From Aselliscus stoliczkanus (Eukaryota > Chordata > Mammalia > Chiroptera > Hipposideridae), in NCBI GenBank assembly GCA_033961575.1, contig CM066728.1, forward strand, positions 178,489,678 through 178,553,677: DNA of 64,000 nt. The letters run 5' to 3'. Position 1 is the stretch's first letter. The number at the start of each line of letters is the position of its first letter. Of the stretch, positions 47,029 to 59,260 are shown in pieces. The notes below the pieces were generated by a model. That model was not told where the DNA came from. It did no database searches and worked only from the letters and a program-made list of their open reading frames with translations. Both the position numbers and the translations under genes were made by a program.

Positions 47029-47216
47029 CTATAAACTATTCTTCTTTAAACTACACAAAAAGTCCATTTTATATTCTCAAGCTACAAAGCCAACAGTCTA
47101 AAATAATGGCCTTGGTAAAAGGAAGTTGATTAGAAATTTAACATGAATTTAATTATTCATTCTATGTCTCCAGATTGCATGTATCACAAAGACACATTGA
47201 CCCATAAAATAGTTAC

Positions 47217-47218
<2 letters not shown>

Positions 47219-47248
<30 letters not shown>
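47219..47248. repeat. poly(T) run
   Basis: About 28-30 T's, followed by AGACAGCATA. It could be an orphan antisense poly(A) tail, but no retroelement body is visible. Confidence 0.9.
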
Positions 47249-47251
<3 letters not shown>

Positions 47252-47761
47252 CAGCATAAGACAATATGAGAACAGCAGGTCTAAAGCAAAAGAAAGAATT
47301 CTTTGCATTACACTGTTAAATGGAACACTTAATCAGCTTTTTTGCCAAGAGAGAACTTCCCATTATGTTAAGTTATAAATAGGGGTGTAGGAAAACATCT
47401 ACAAACTGAAAGGATGTCGACCTGTGTCTGTGGATACTGGTTGTTTCATAAAGTGTAATAGAGTCAGCATTTGTCAGAAAGAGTAACTCACAAAGACTTT
47501 TGGACATCTTGGTTTTAAGTCATTCTTTTTATCACTTAGTCTAAGGTTTGATGTACTGATTTGGTAAATAGTGCATTTCTCAGGGCACGTCTCTCAGAGA
47601 GTTTTGGCTTGCCCCCACTTCACTCCTGCTTTATCCTTAAGCCACTTCCAGAGAATTATTTCAGTTTTCATACATTATGTTATGGAAACACAACAGTAAG
47701 ATTTGTAAAATAAATTTCAAAATAGTACTCACAGGAAGCCAGGCTGAATTCACTTAAGTTT
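47249..47761. other. unique non-coding stretch
   Basis: No repeat or gene recognised. Confidence 0.4.
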
Positions 47762-47775
47762 AAAAAAATAAAGTA

Positions 47776-48239
47776 GGGCCGGCCGAGTGGCGCATTGGTT
47801 AAGCTCTGGTTTTGGGATGCCAGCGGCCCCGGTTCGGATCCCACATGAGGGCCAGTGACACTGCCCTCTACAGCTAACAACAGGTGGAGCTGGGCTGTGT
47901 GAGCCCCGGTGATGGTGTGGGCTGCAGCCCCTGCTGCAGTGGGCTGCCATAGGCTACAGTGAGTGGCCCGCAGCCAGCGTGAGCGGTTGGCAGCCAGCGT
48001 GAGCTGCCAATAGCCGCAGTGAGCGACATCCAGAGGCCAGCGACCGATCTGCCTCATCCGGGAAGAGTACAATGACGATACCAACAGTGAAGCAACATCC
48101 TCCGCAACTAAACTGAAGAACAAAAAGACAGCAACTTGTCTGTTCCCCTTCCCCGATTCCCCAACGCTGTTCCCCTCCGCCAATTCCCCAATAAAAAATC
48201 TTAAAAACAAAAAAAAAATCTAAAAAATAAAAAAATAAA
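47776..48239 (+). mobile_element. long tRNA-derived SINE (464 bp)
   Basis: The head GGGCCGGCCGAGTGGCGCAT has an A-box-like stretch and a B-box GGTTCGGATCC. The body has near-tandem GCAGCCAGCGTGAGC units at about 47970-48010, then CAGTGAGCGACATCCAGAGG. A doubled 3' segment (GTTCCCCTTCCCCGATTCCC, then GTTCCCCTCCGCCAATTCCC) leads to AATAAAAAATCTT and an A-rich tail. The 14-base duplication at 47762-47775 and 48240-48253 (AAAAAAATAAAGTA) is perfect but low in complexity. The long minus-strand frames here (47680-48262) are SINE shadows. Confidence 0.95.
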
Positions 48240-48253
48240 AAAAAAATAAAGTA

Positions 48254-49400
48254 TATGTTCATCTAGTGGTGGCTTGAAATCCCACTTTTTCCACAAGAGG
48301 TTAAAAAAAAATAAAAATAAAAAATGAAAAATGTGAGTATTGGTTGTTGCTAGGCCAGATCTTGACCTGAAGTGTGTAGCACTCAGGGTAGAATTCAACT
48401 CCCATGCTTTCTTTATTCAGAAATCTTATCCATTGAAGAATGAGATCATTAAGTAACAAGTCTGGTGGATTACACCGATTCGTCTCCCAGGGAAGACTTT
48501 GGCATTTGCACTTGAAGTGAGATAATAGAAACGGACCCATTTTTGACAGGGCATTAACTTGGCGAAATTAAATAAATGGATAGTTGGAGAGTCAATACAG
48601 AATCGATTCTGGAGCTTCTGGCTTCATCCAGACCTGTATTCCTCACCAACAATAGAGAAATTGTGAGCAAAGAGCCCTGAGCCTGTGTATCAGGAACTGA
48701 ACGATGATGGAAAAAGTAGTTCAACTTGTCTTAATTCAGCCTTGTTTAAGTGGAACACATTTTAGTTTTTTAGGGTCTGTGACACAGATGCCTGTTGGAT
48801 GCATAGTATGCTAGAAGCTCCACTGAAATTTACAAATGTGCCATGTCTCTGTGGAGGTGATGTGTACATCAAAGAGGAAATGCAAGACCCCAATATGTCT
48901 TCTGCTCTCCAGATGTTCCTGAAGTGGCTCCCTTTCATACTGGCCTTTCTCTAGAAGGAAACCTTTGATGCTAATCAGCATTTCAATTAGACCATTGAGG
49001 CCCAGAATTCCGAAAGTTGGATCTTGCCTCTGAGGAGGTCATTCATAGGTCATCTACTGTAACACTGTAATCCATGAGGCAGGCATGACTGTACTTTGTC
49101 CAGTCCTGAAAACACTATTGTCCTTTTCATTATGCTGTTGCCCAGCTTCTTAGGTGTTTCTGCTCTTGCGCAGTCCCAGGCAATGCTAAAACAGTTGGTG
49201 GCTATGGCTGAGAGAACTTAGCTCAATATGGAAGTAGCCAGGAAGTTGACTGAATCCTGGAATGTCAGGTTCATCCCTTGACTAAACCAACACAAAATTA
49301 GATTCTGGTTTAGATAGAGGAAGTTTGATGTTACTCACTAAAACCCAAGTCTCTAACACTGCAGGTTTTAGTTTTATATTAATATTGTTCAGTGCAAAGA
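48254..49400. other. unique non-coding stretch
   Basis: Less AT-rich than average between 48600 and 49200. I found no repeat, splice sites or open frames of note. Confidence 0.4.
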
Positions 49401-52369
49401 CAGCCATGCAATGCATAAGGACATTTCGGTCAACAACGGACCGTGTGTATGATGGTGGTCCCATAAGATTATAATGGAGCTGAAAAATTCCTATTGCCTA
49501 GCGACATCGTAGCCATCATGATGTCATAGCACAATGCAGTACTCATGTGTTTCTGGAGATTCTGGTGTAAACAAACCTACTGTGCTTCTAGTTATATAAA
49601 AATATAACACTTACGATTATGTACAGTGCATAACAATTGATAATAATAGTAAACGACTATGTTACTCGTTAATGTATGTGCTATACTATACTTTTTGTGT
49701 TATTTTAGAGTGCACTTTTTCTACTTATAAAAATGTTTGCTGTAAAAAAGTATGTTGTGTTATGCCAGCAGCAGCCTCATGCAATCACATGTTTATGCAT
49801 CTCTTGATTGCATCATTTTCTCTAGTGCTCGATTTAATCTCATGTTGTTTTGTTCATCACAGCCCTTAAGCATACAAACTCCATTGCTAATGTTGCCAGT
49901 AGAGCCACATCAAGTGATTGACCTGGAAACAAAATTAAAAGTGATTAAGTGGTACAAAGGGGGAAAATCCATGATGGTTGTTGCTCGCCAGTCAGGCATG
50001 TATGTCCTATTCCCCCATAGCTACAATCTTGAAGAACAGGAGCAAAGTGACAAGTTGTTAAAAGATGTGCTTTATTAAAGGTAATGAGACTAACAAAAGT
50101 TTGAGAAGGGCCTATATCAGATAAGGAGAAACTTCTAATGACCTGAATTGAAGACCAGAAGCATATCCCTCTCAGCACCATCATGAACACAGTCTAAGCA
50201 AAAAGTTTGCTTTTTTTTCTAACATTGAAAAGACTGGACCCGACTACAGTGTGGAATTTACTGCTAACTCGGCGTGGTTTAAATGATTTAAGAATCATTT
50301 TTCATTACATAATGTGAAAGTGAGCAGTGAATCTATGAGTGCTGATGTGAAGGCAGCTAAAGAATTTTTGGAAACTATAGATAGGCTGATTGGGGAGGAA
50401 AATTACTTGCCAGAGCAAATATTCCATATGGGTGAAACCTCCCTATTCTGGAAACAGATGCCTGAAAGGACTTTGATACATAAGGAGGCCATGTCCCTGA
50501 CAGGTTTCAAGGCTCGTAAGGACAGGATAACAGTCTTGCTCGGGGGGCAATATTGCAGGCTACAAATTGAAACCCTTTGTGATCTGGCACAGTGAAAACC
50601 CCAGGGCCTTCAAGCTTACCAATAAGCGCACACTCCCAGTGTGCCACAGGATCAGTAAGAAGTCACGTATAACTCAGCTCCTCTTCTGAGACCCCTTCCT
50701 GAATTTATATGCCAGCAAAATGGAGAAGTACTTTTTGGAGAATAAAATACTTTTCAAGATTTTGCGTATTGTTGATAATGCTCCTGGACATCCTCCTTTT
50801 ATTGATGGTCTTCATCCCAATATCAAAATGGTGTTTCTCCCTGCAAATGCCACCTCTTTGACCCAGCCAATGGATCGTGGAGTTATGGCAGCTTTTAAGG
50901 GCTACTGCCTGAGGAGAACCTTTGCCCAGGCTATTGATGCAACTGACGAAGACACTGAGAAGATACTGATGCAATTCTGGAAGAATTACAATGTCTACGA
51001 CTGCATCAAGAATGTTGTTTGGGCTTGGGCTGATGTCACCAAGGAATGTATGAATGGCATCTGGAAGAAGACATTCAAGAGGTTCATCCACGACTTCAAA
51101 GGATTTGTCAAGGATGAAGAGGTTGCAAAAATCCACAAAGCTATGGTCAAGATGGCAAACAGCTTTAAACTGGGTAAGGATGAGGATGACATTGAGGGAC
51201 TTCTAGCGATGGTCCATAGGAATTGACTAATGAGGAGTTGTTGGAAATGAACAAGAACACATAGCTAAAGAAAAGGCAAGAGAAAAGGAAGCTGCAGGGG
51301 GAAAAAAAGGAAGAACCTCCAAGAAAATTCACAGTGAGGGGCTTAGCAAAAGATTTTGTAGACCTCCACAAGCCCCTTAAAAAGTTTTTAAAACATGGAC
51401 CCCCAACACCAAAAAGTTTTTATTAACAGAGAGGAATGTTCAAGGTGCATCATCTGCTTACAAGCTAATCTATGAAACAAACAGAGCAAACCACCATGTG
51501 CTATTTCTGAAAAAAGTGACACCTCCTCAAGAGGTGCCTCAGGCAGGTCCCTCAGGATGGATTCAGAAAAAGGCCTTGTGATCATAGGAGATGACAACTC
51601 TCTGTGTGTTATTCCCCCTGAAAACCTTCCAGTGGGACAAGACATGGAGGTGGAAGATGGTGATGATGACCCTGACCTGACCCTGTGAAGGCCTACACAG
51701 TGTATGTTTTGTCTTATAAACAAAAAAGTTAATAAAGTAAAAAAACTGAAAAAGTTTTTTAAAAAATTAAAAATAGTACAAAACAGTATAGATAAGGATA
51801 TAAAGAAAGAATATTTTTGTACAGCTATAGAATGTGTTTTAAGCTGTGTTATTACCAGACTCAAAAAGTCAGAAAATTAAAAAGCATATAAAGTAAAAAA
51901 GTTACAGTAAGCCAAGGTTAATGTTTTATTGAAGAAAAAAATATACCTCTTTATAAATTTAGTGTAGCCTAAGTGTAAAGTAGTATATAGTGATGTCCCA
52001 GGACTTCACATTCTCCCACTGCGTACCCACTGACTCACCCAGAGCAACTTCATGTTCTGCAAGCTCCATTCATAAGCACCCTGTATAGGTGGACCATTTT
52101 TTAATTTTTATACCGTAATTTTACTGTACCTCGTCTATGTTTAGATCCATAAAAGCATTGTGTTACAGCTGTCTATAGTATTCCATACAGTAACATTCTG
52201 TACAGGTTTGTAGCCTAGGAGTACTAGGCTATGCCATATAGCTTAGGTGTGTAGTGGGGTGTACCATCTAAGTTTGTGTAAGTGCACTGTATCATGTCAG
52301 CACAACAATGAAATTGCCTAATGATGCATTTCTGAGAACATATCCCCATCGTTAAGCAACACATGAATG
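49401..52369 (+). mobile_element. Tigger2 DNA transposon, full length
   Basis: Both ends are present. The left end is CAGCCATGCAATGCATAAGG, then ACATTTCGGTCAACAACGGA. The right end is TATCCCCATCGTTAAGCAAC, then ACATGAATG. Read in reverse, the right end pairs with the left over about 22 bases with mismatches. A TA follows at 52370-52371; the left TA appears mutated to GA. The 5' non-coding part (CCATAAGATTATAATGGAGC) and the 3' part (AGTGTAGCCTAAGTGTAAAG, GTAGCCTAGGAGTACTAGGC) match Tigger2 as known from other placentals. The nearly 3-kb length means that the autonomous form is retained. Confidence 0.93.
49890..51688 (+). pseudogene. Tigger2 transposase (pogo/DDE), inactivated
   Basis: The family carries an N-terminal CENP-B-like HTH DNA-binding region and a DDE_1 catalytic core that cuts and pastes the element at TA sites in the nucleus. 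Here the start is the ATG at 49890, followed by VIDLETKLKVIKWYKGGKSM (HTH). After ARQSGM at about 50002 the frame is lost until about 50314. The core then runs in frame 1 (ADVKAAKEFLETIDRLIGEE). The first catalytic Asp is Gly: FHMGETSLFW, codon 50431-50433 GGT. An extra G in the run 50542-50547 shifts the frame, and a TGA at 50687-50689 stops it. The rest is open to 51226, with LRIVDNAPGHPP (Asp codon 50774-50776) and TQPMDRGVMAAFK (Asp 50873-50875) intact. A further frameshift lies near 51210; the acidic C-terminus ends at TGA 51686-51688. No activity is possible. Confidence 0.93.
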
Positions 52370-52445
52370 TAAAATACAAGCCTTTATCTACTAAAAAATC
52401 ATGCTCCATATATAAAATATGCCTTTCATTTGCCATAATAATTTT

Positions 52446-53412
52446 TATTAAAGTATTATTGATATACAACATAATATCAGGTCCAGGTGTATAACACAGT
52501 CACTCAACTCCTATATACCTTACGAAGTAATCACCACCATAAGTCTAAGTAACTATCTGTCACCATACAAAGTTATTATGGCATTATTCCCTATGCTGTA
52601 CATTACATCCCTGTGAGTTATTTTATCACTAGAAGGTTGGGCATCTCAGTCCCCTTCACCTTTTTCGTTCTCCCCACAACCATGCTCCTCTCTGGCAATC
52701 ATGTTTGTTCTCCGTATCTATGAGTCTGTTTCTTTTTGTTGCTGTACATTTGTTTTGTTTTGTTTTTAGATTATACATACAGTATTTGTCTTTCTCTGAC
52801 TTATTTCACTTAGTATAATACCCTATAAGTCCATCCATGTTTTTTTATTTTTATGGCTGAATAACAACATATCACATCTCCTTTATCTATTCATCTATCA
52901 ATAGACACCCAGGTTGCTCCCATATCTTGATATTGTAAATAATGTAGCAATGAACAAAGGGTTGCATATATCATTGTGAATTAGTATTTTTGATTTCTTC
53001 AGATAAATACTCAGAAGTATCCCTTCCTCTAAAATTTTTCTGGAATAGTTTGAGAAACATTCACCTGTGAATTCATCTGGTCCTGGACTTTAGTTGTTTG
53101 GTAGTTTTTGATCACTGATTCAATTTTGTTATTAGTGTATTCATATTTTCTGTTCCTCCCTGAATCAGCTTGGAAGATTGCATATTCCTAGGAATTTATC
53201 CATTTCTTTTAATTATCCAATTTGTTGGATTGTTCATAGTTTTCTCTTATGCTTTTTTTTTGCATTTCTGTGCTGTTGGTTGTAACTTCTCTTTCATTTC
53301 TGATTTTATTTATTTGGGCCCTCTCTCTTTTTCTTGATGAGTCTGGCTAAAGGTTTATCAATTTAGTATATCTTTTCAAAGAACCAGATCTTAGTTTAAT
53401 TTTCTTTTCTAT

Positions 53413-53455
<43 letters not shown>

Positions 53456-56400
53456 TCTATCTATCTATCTCTATTTTATTTATTTTGTCTCTTGTCATTA
53501 TTTCCTTCCTTCTAACTTTGGGGTTTTTTTTGTTCTTCCTTTTCTAGTTCCGTTAGTTGTAAAATTAGATTGTTTATTTAAGATTTTACTTGTTCCTGGA
53601 GGTAGGCTTGTATTGCTACACATTTTTCTATTGAAAATGCTTTTGACGTGTCTCCTAGATTTTGGACTATTGTGTTTCCATTTTTGTTTGTCTCTCTTTT
53701 TCTAATTTTCTCTTTTATACCTTTGTTGACCCATTGGTTGTTTAGTAGCATATTGGTTAGCCTCCATGTGTTTCTGTTTTTTTCTAGTTTTCTTGTAATT
53801 CACATTTCTAGTCTGATACTGTTGTGCTTGGAGAAGATGCTTTATATGATTTCAGTCTTCCTAAATTTATTGAGACTTGTTTTGTGGCCCAACATTTAAT
53901 AAATCCTGGAGAAGGTTGGTGTGCACTTGAAAAGAATGTGCATTCTACTGTTCTTGTATGGAATGTTTGTTGTTGTTGTTGTTTGGGGTTTTTATTTTTG
54001 TTTTTGTTTTATCTATTAAACCCATCTGCTCTAATGTTTCGTTTAAGGCCAATATTTCTGTTGATTTTCTGTCTAGATAATCTATCCATTGATGTTAGTA
54101 AGGTGTTAAAGTCCCCTACCATTATTGTATATTGTCAGTTTCGCCTTTTACATCTGTTAGTATTTGCTTTATATGTTTAGGTGCTCCTATATTGGATGGA
54201 TAGATCTTTTCAAGTAGTATATCCTTTTGTTGAATTGATTCCTTTATCATTATATAATGCTCTTCTTTGTTCTTGGTTACAGTCTTTGTTTTAAAGTCTA
54301 TTTTGTCTGACATAATATTGCTACCCCAGCTTTTTTGTTTTTTATTTGCATGAAATATTTTTTTTCCATCCCTCCAACTTCAGTCTGTATGTGTCTTTAG
54401 ATATGAAGTGAGTCTCTTGTAGGTAGTGTATGTATGGGTCTTGTTTTTTGTTTGTTTGTTTCTGTTTGTTTTATCCATTCCACCATTCTATGTACTTTAA
54501 TTGGAGCATTTAGTCCATCTACATTTGAAGTAATTACTGATAGTCATGTCCAGTATTTATTGCCATTTTATTAATCGTTTTCTGGTTGTTTTTTTATTTC
54601 TACTCTGTTTCTTTCTTCTCTTGCTCTCATCTCTTGTGCATTGATGACTTTCTATAGTGTTATGTTTAGATTTCATTCTCTTTATTTTTGTTGTATGTAT
54701 TATAGGTTCTTTTGGATTATGGTTAGCATAACATTAATATATAACAACCTGTATTTATAATACTCTATGTTGATGATTGCTTAAGTTTTAACAGATTCTA
54801 AAAGCACTATGTTTATAGTCACACCCACATTACATTTTGTTTTTAATGTTATATTTTACATTGTGTGTGTATGTGTATGCCACTTAATTAATTATTGTAG
54901 ATATAAATGATTTTACTACTATTTGTCTTTTAGGCTTCATATTAGTTTTATAAGTGGTTGATCCACTACTTCTATCAAATGTTTGCCTTCACCAGTGAGA
55001 TATGTTTTTCTCTTTTATATTTTCTTATTTTTAATTTTGGCCTTTCTTTTCCAGTTAAAGATGTCCCTTTAATATTTCTTATAGTGCTGGCTTATTGATG
55101 ATGAACTCCTTTAGCATTTGCTCGTCTTAAAACTCATAATCTCTCCTACAATTCTGAATTTTAACTTTGAATGGTAGAGTATACTTGGCTGTAGGTTTTC
55201 TCTGTTTTATCACTTTGAAAATATTGTACCACTCCCTTCTGCACAGTTTCTGCTGAAAAATTCGCTTATAGTTTTATGGGGTTCCCTTGTATGTATTATT
55301 GCTGCTTTTAAAATTCTCTCTTTAATATTCAACATTTTAATTATGATGTGTCTTATCATGGGTTTCTTTGGGTTCATCTTGTTTTAAGACTTTTTTTGCT
55401 TCCTGGACTTGAATGTCTATTTCCTTTACTGGGGTAGGGAAATTTTCAGTCATTATTTTTTCAAATATGTTCTCTGTCCCTTTCACTCTCTCTTTTCCTT
55501 CTAGGATCCATATGATGGAAATATTAGCATGCTTGATGTTCTCCCACAGGTCCCTTAAACTACCCCTTAAACTATCCTTGTTTAACTTTTTTTTTTTTTT
55601 TGGTAACTATCCCTATTGGGTGATTTTCTGGATCACTGATTTTTTTCTCCCACATTATCTATTATGATGTTGATTCCTTCTAGTGCAGTTTTCATTTCAT
55701 TTCAGTTATTGTATTCTTCAGTTATGATTAACCCTGTTGAAGTTCTTACTGAGTTCATCCATTCTTATCCCTAGGTTGTTGAGCATCTTTATTACCATTA
55801 CTTTGAGCTTTTTATCTGGAGATATGGAGATTGACTATCTCCATTTTGTGGTTGATTGGTTTGTTTGTTTGTTTGTTTGTTTCTTGGGGGGGAGAGTTTG
55901 TCCTATTACTTCATTTGGAACATATTCCTTTGTCTCCTCATTTTTCCTATCTCTCTGTTTGTTTCTATGTGTCAAATACATCAGCTATGTCTCCCAGTCT
56001 TGAAAGACTGGCTTTATTTGAATGTGTCCTGTGGGACCCAGTGGTGCAATTCTACCTGGTCACCAGAGCCAGATGCTCCAGGGGTGTTCCCTGTGTGGGT
56101 TGCATGCACCCTTCAGTTGTATTTGGGCCACAATTGCTGCAGGCACACCAGTGGGCATAGTTGACCCCCCAGGCTGACTGGCTGCAATGATTGTCTACAA
56201 CTTCTGTGGACAATCTGGTTTTCTGAGTTGGGCCCCTTTCCCAAAGTGTGAACTGCTCTAAGCGGGCTCTAGTGCTAGCCAAACTGCCTGCTGGGTTTAT
56301 CACTGCTTAAGAGGTACTGGGGGCAGCCACTTTGGAGGGGCTGAAGCCATTTTGGAGGGGCTCCAGCCAGAGTGAACAGATTGGGTGGAGTGGGACCTCA

Positions 56401-57125
56401 AGATGGTGGCAGGACAGGACAAATGGTACTAGCCAGGTTAATGGAGAGTGTCAGAATTGGTACCTGCCATGCTGGGCCAGCTAGGTGGAAGCAGAGTAAA
56501 ATAAAAGAAACAAGTAAATAATGGCATCCACCGATGTTTTCACCCAAAAAAAAAGTTCTCACTGATTACTGCCCCTCCAGCACTCACCCTAAAGTTAGTC
56601 AATGTAATTCCTTCACATATGATCCAGGTACTTTTCAAACTGCTGCCTCTGCTCTGGAACAAAGAGCAAGTGCATTTGTGCATGAACCCTTTAAGAACAT
56701 AGTCTCAGTTTTCTACAGTCTTTCAGCTCTTTCATAAGAAACATAAGCCCCACTGGTTTTCAAAGCCAGATGTTATGGGGGCTCCTCTTCCTGGTGCAGG
56801 TCTCCTGGCTGGGGAACCTGGTATGGGGATTGGACCTCTCACTCCTCAGGCATTAACACCGTTGTTTTAATAACACTCCCGCTGTGGATCAACACACCAG
56901 GAGTATGGGTCCTGATGAGACCATGTCTTATCCCTACAACCCATCTCAGTGTGGCTTTTTCTTTATATCCTTAGTTGTAGAAAATCTGTTCATCTGGTCT
57001 TCAGATCATTTTCAGCATGCTCTATATTAATAGAGGTTGCTCTATATTAATTTCAAATTTGAATGTGTCCATGGGAGAAGGTGTTTTCAGGATCTTCCTA
57101 CTCTGTCATCTTGACCCCTCCCTCC
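52446..57125 (-). mobile_element. L1, reaching the 5'UTR, with a large internal ORF2 deletion
   Basis: Antisense order: 3'UTR and ORF2 C-terminus 52446-53015; then a jump to the reverse-transcriptase N-part and the endonuclease at 53016-54560. There the minus strand encodes MSDKIDFKTKTVTKNKEEHY and YPSNIGAPKHIKQILTDVKG, matching the ORF2 endonuclease. ORF1/intergenic sequence lies at about 54650-55900 and the 5'UTR at 55900-57125, ending ACTCTGTCATCTTGACCCCT. A diverged duplication, TGCCATAATAATTTTTA (52431-52447) / TGCCATAATGATCTTA (57126-57141), brackets it. The copy is internally deleted rather than 5'-truncated and cannot move. Confidence 0.85.
53411..53471. repeat. (TTTA)n / (TCTA)n microsatellite inside the L1
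   Basis: About 12 ATTT units followed by four ATCT units, lying in the ORF2 part of the L1. Confidence 0.95.
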
Positions 57126-57141
57126 TGCCATAATGATCTTA

Positions 57142-59160
57142 ATTGGCAGAGTTTGATTACTCACATTTTTCAGACCCTCTTTTACCTCACTTTGTCATTC
57201 AAACTATAACCATCAGAACTCCATAAATTCCTAAAGAGGAGTCCCAAGAAATGTACATATTGGTTCTATTTGTATCTTAATATTGGTCTAGCTTTTGCAC
57301 TTTTTAACAGAATCCCTGGTAACAACTTTTATTTTCCATGCCACAACATTCACTGGGATCCTGGGATCTCTTATTTTTCAATCCATATGCATAAATTAGA
57401 CATTATCACTGGGTTCAAGTTTGTTTACATTTTTTATTCAATATTTATTTCCCCTCACCAACTCTTTTATTCACATATGTTGTCCTTGAATGAAGTCTCT
57501 GATTTATGAAGATAAATTATGAACTTAGCCTAAGTTAAGAGTGCCTTGTTACCTTTACAATACGATATTATCATCCCAGATGAAAATCCCGCTTTATGGT
57601 ATTACTCTTTCCAGGAGGAGAAAGGGGAAAATTCTCCGAGCTTTATAATTATTATATTTCTTGAATCCATGGTGCCTTGATGAAAGATACAGCATTATTT
57701 TATGTGCACCCCCAAAAGAAAAAAAGCTCAAGACAAGGAATCTACTAATAATATAATAATCTAAGAGAATATAATAATATAAAAGAACTTATTAGACATG
57801 ATTGCTACATGCTTATTGTATAAGTAAATGAAAAGACAAACAAATAAATGAAACCACTACGTAAGAAAGGACAGCCAAAAAGCTTGCATTTCTCAACATT
57901 AGCGCCAAGTGGAGGAAGAAAAAATTTTCCCCTGATTATTTGAACCAAAACCCAATACAAACACAGATTTGCAATCTGAATTCACAAAAATGATTGTAAA
58001 TTGGTGTTGGATTATAAGACATACCTCAATTTCAGAGATGTTGAAATATATTTTTTAAAGCTTGTTTTAGAATCAATGAAAGGAACTAATTTAAATTGTT
58101 TAGAGGTTGGTGTTGTTTATAGGTTTGCCTATATTTTCTTAACTTTTAAAAGGTTTGAATAAACATCTATATGTATACTTTATTGTCCTGCTTCAAACTG
58201 GATTTCCAGATGTCTTAAGGTCATTTATTACTGGATAAATCTCTCTGAGTTCAACTTGATGTTTTGTCCCATCATCTGTAAGTTGGAACATTTTAGAGGC
58301 TAATGTTCATAATGAGGTGTGTACATTTTAAAGATCCCCAGAGCAATTCAGTATTGTTTTGCTCAGGGCACTGTACATCAAAATGCAATTGTCAGATGTA
58401 AAATGACACTGACAATATATTCGTTCTAACAGCTGGCTTTATGGTATTGGTTTTCAACACCCCTTTTCCATCAGATACACAGTAGACTATCATCTTACTA
58501 AATTTCTGAAATTAAGTGGTATCATTCTTCTCATTCACATTGAATGTTTGACTCTTAAGAAATACCCTGATGCTTCCTATGACTATGTGCAATTGAATTA
58601 CTTTGCTACTGACCCGTATATTCTCCCATGGTGTCAGAAAAAAAATAATATAGTCATTATGGTAAAGCAGAAGTATGAGATCATGTTGAGTTAAAATAAT
58701 TTAAAATGATCCTCTTTACACTTTTAATGGCCTGGAAGCTAAATGCAAATTTTTCTCTGATTTGATTTTGATCAGTGTTTTCTACTCTAAAACATTAGTC
58801 CAGTGATTAATTTAAATTACATTTGGAAAATCTTGCACACTCTGTTCCCCACTTACAAAGTCACAATACACATTTGAAAATTAAATGCAGTGGGGAAACC
58901 TAGTCAACTTTTCACAGCCATTTTACCATGAAACTGTCTTTCATATTAAACCTATTCCCCTTTGCATTATACATTCTAAAATGGTAGAGCACAATTATTC
59001 ATTTTGACTGTGTTAGCAATGATTGGAAAGGCAGGCAGGAGTCAGCATGGGTGGGACCTTATGGGCTATTTTAATGGGAAGCCACTGAGGGGTTTTAGGT
59101 AAGAGAGTGATCTAATTTGATGTGCTGTAGGGCTAAGGAAATCAAATCCCCTTTATTGAT
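57142..59160. other. unique non-coding stretch (2.0 kb)
   Basis: AT-rich, with no repeat family and no exon. The 79-codon frame at 57270-57509 has no domain. Confidence 0.4.
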
Positions 59161-59164
59161 AAAG

Positions 59165-59260
59165 AGTTCATTCCTTAATTTATTCATTCATTCAACAAAT
59201 ATGTAATGAGTGTCTATTATATGCCAGTCGTTGTGTTAGATGCTAAATAGGAAGGCTCGA
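59165..59260 (-). mobile_element. L2 3' end fragment
   Basis: Antisense L2 terminal sequence: TTATTCATTCATTCAACAAA, TATGTAATGAGTGTCTATTA and TATGCCAGTCGTTGTGTTAG. Confidence 0.8.

Noticed and set aside
47680..48210. 176-codon minus-strand open frame
   Set aside because: Its GC-rich part is the complement of a SINE with a target-site duplication (47776-48239).
50705..51136. 143-codon minus-strand open frame
   Set aside because: Antisense shadow of the Tigger2 transposase core.
51388..51864. 158-codon minus-strand open frame
   Set aside because: Lies antisense to the Tigger2 C-terminus and its 3' non-coding part.
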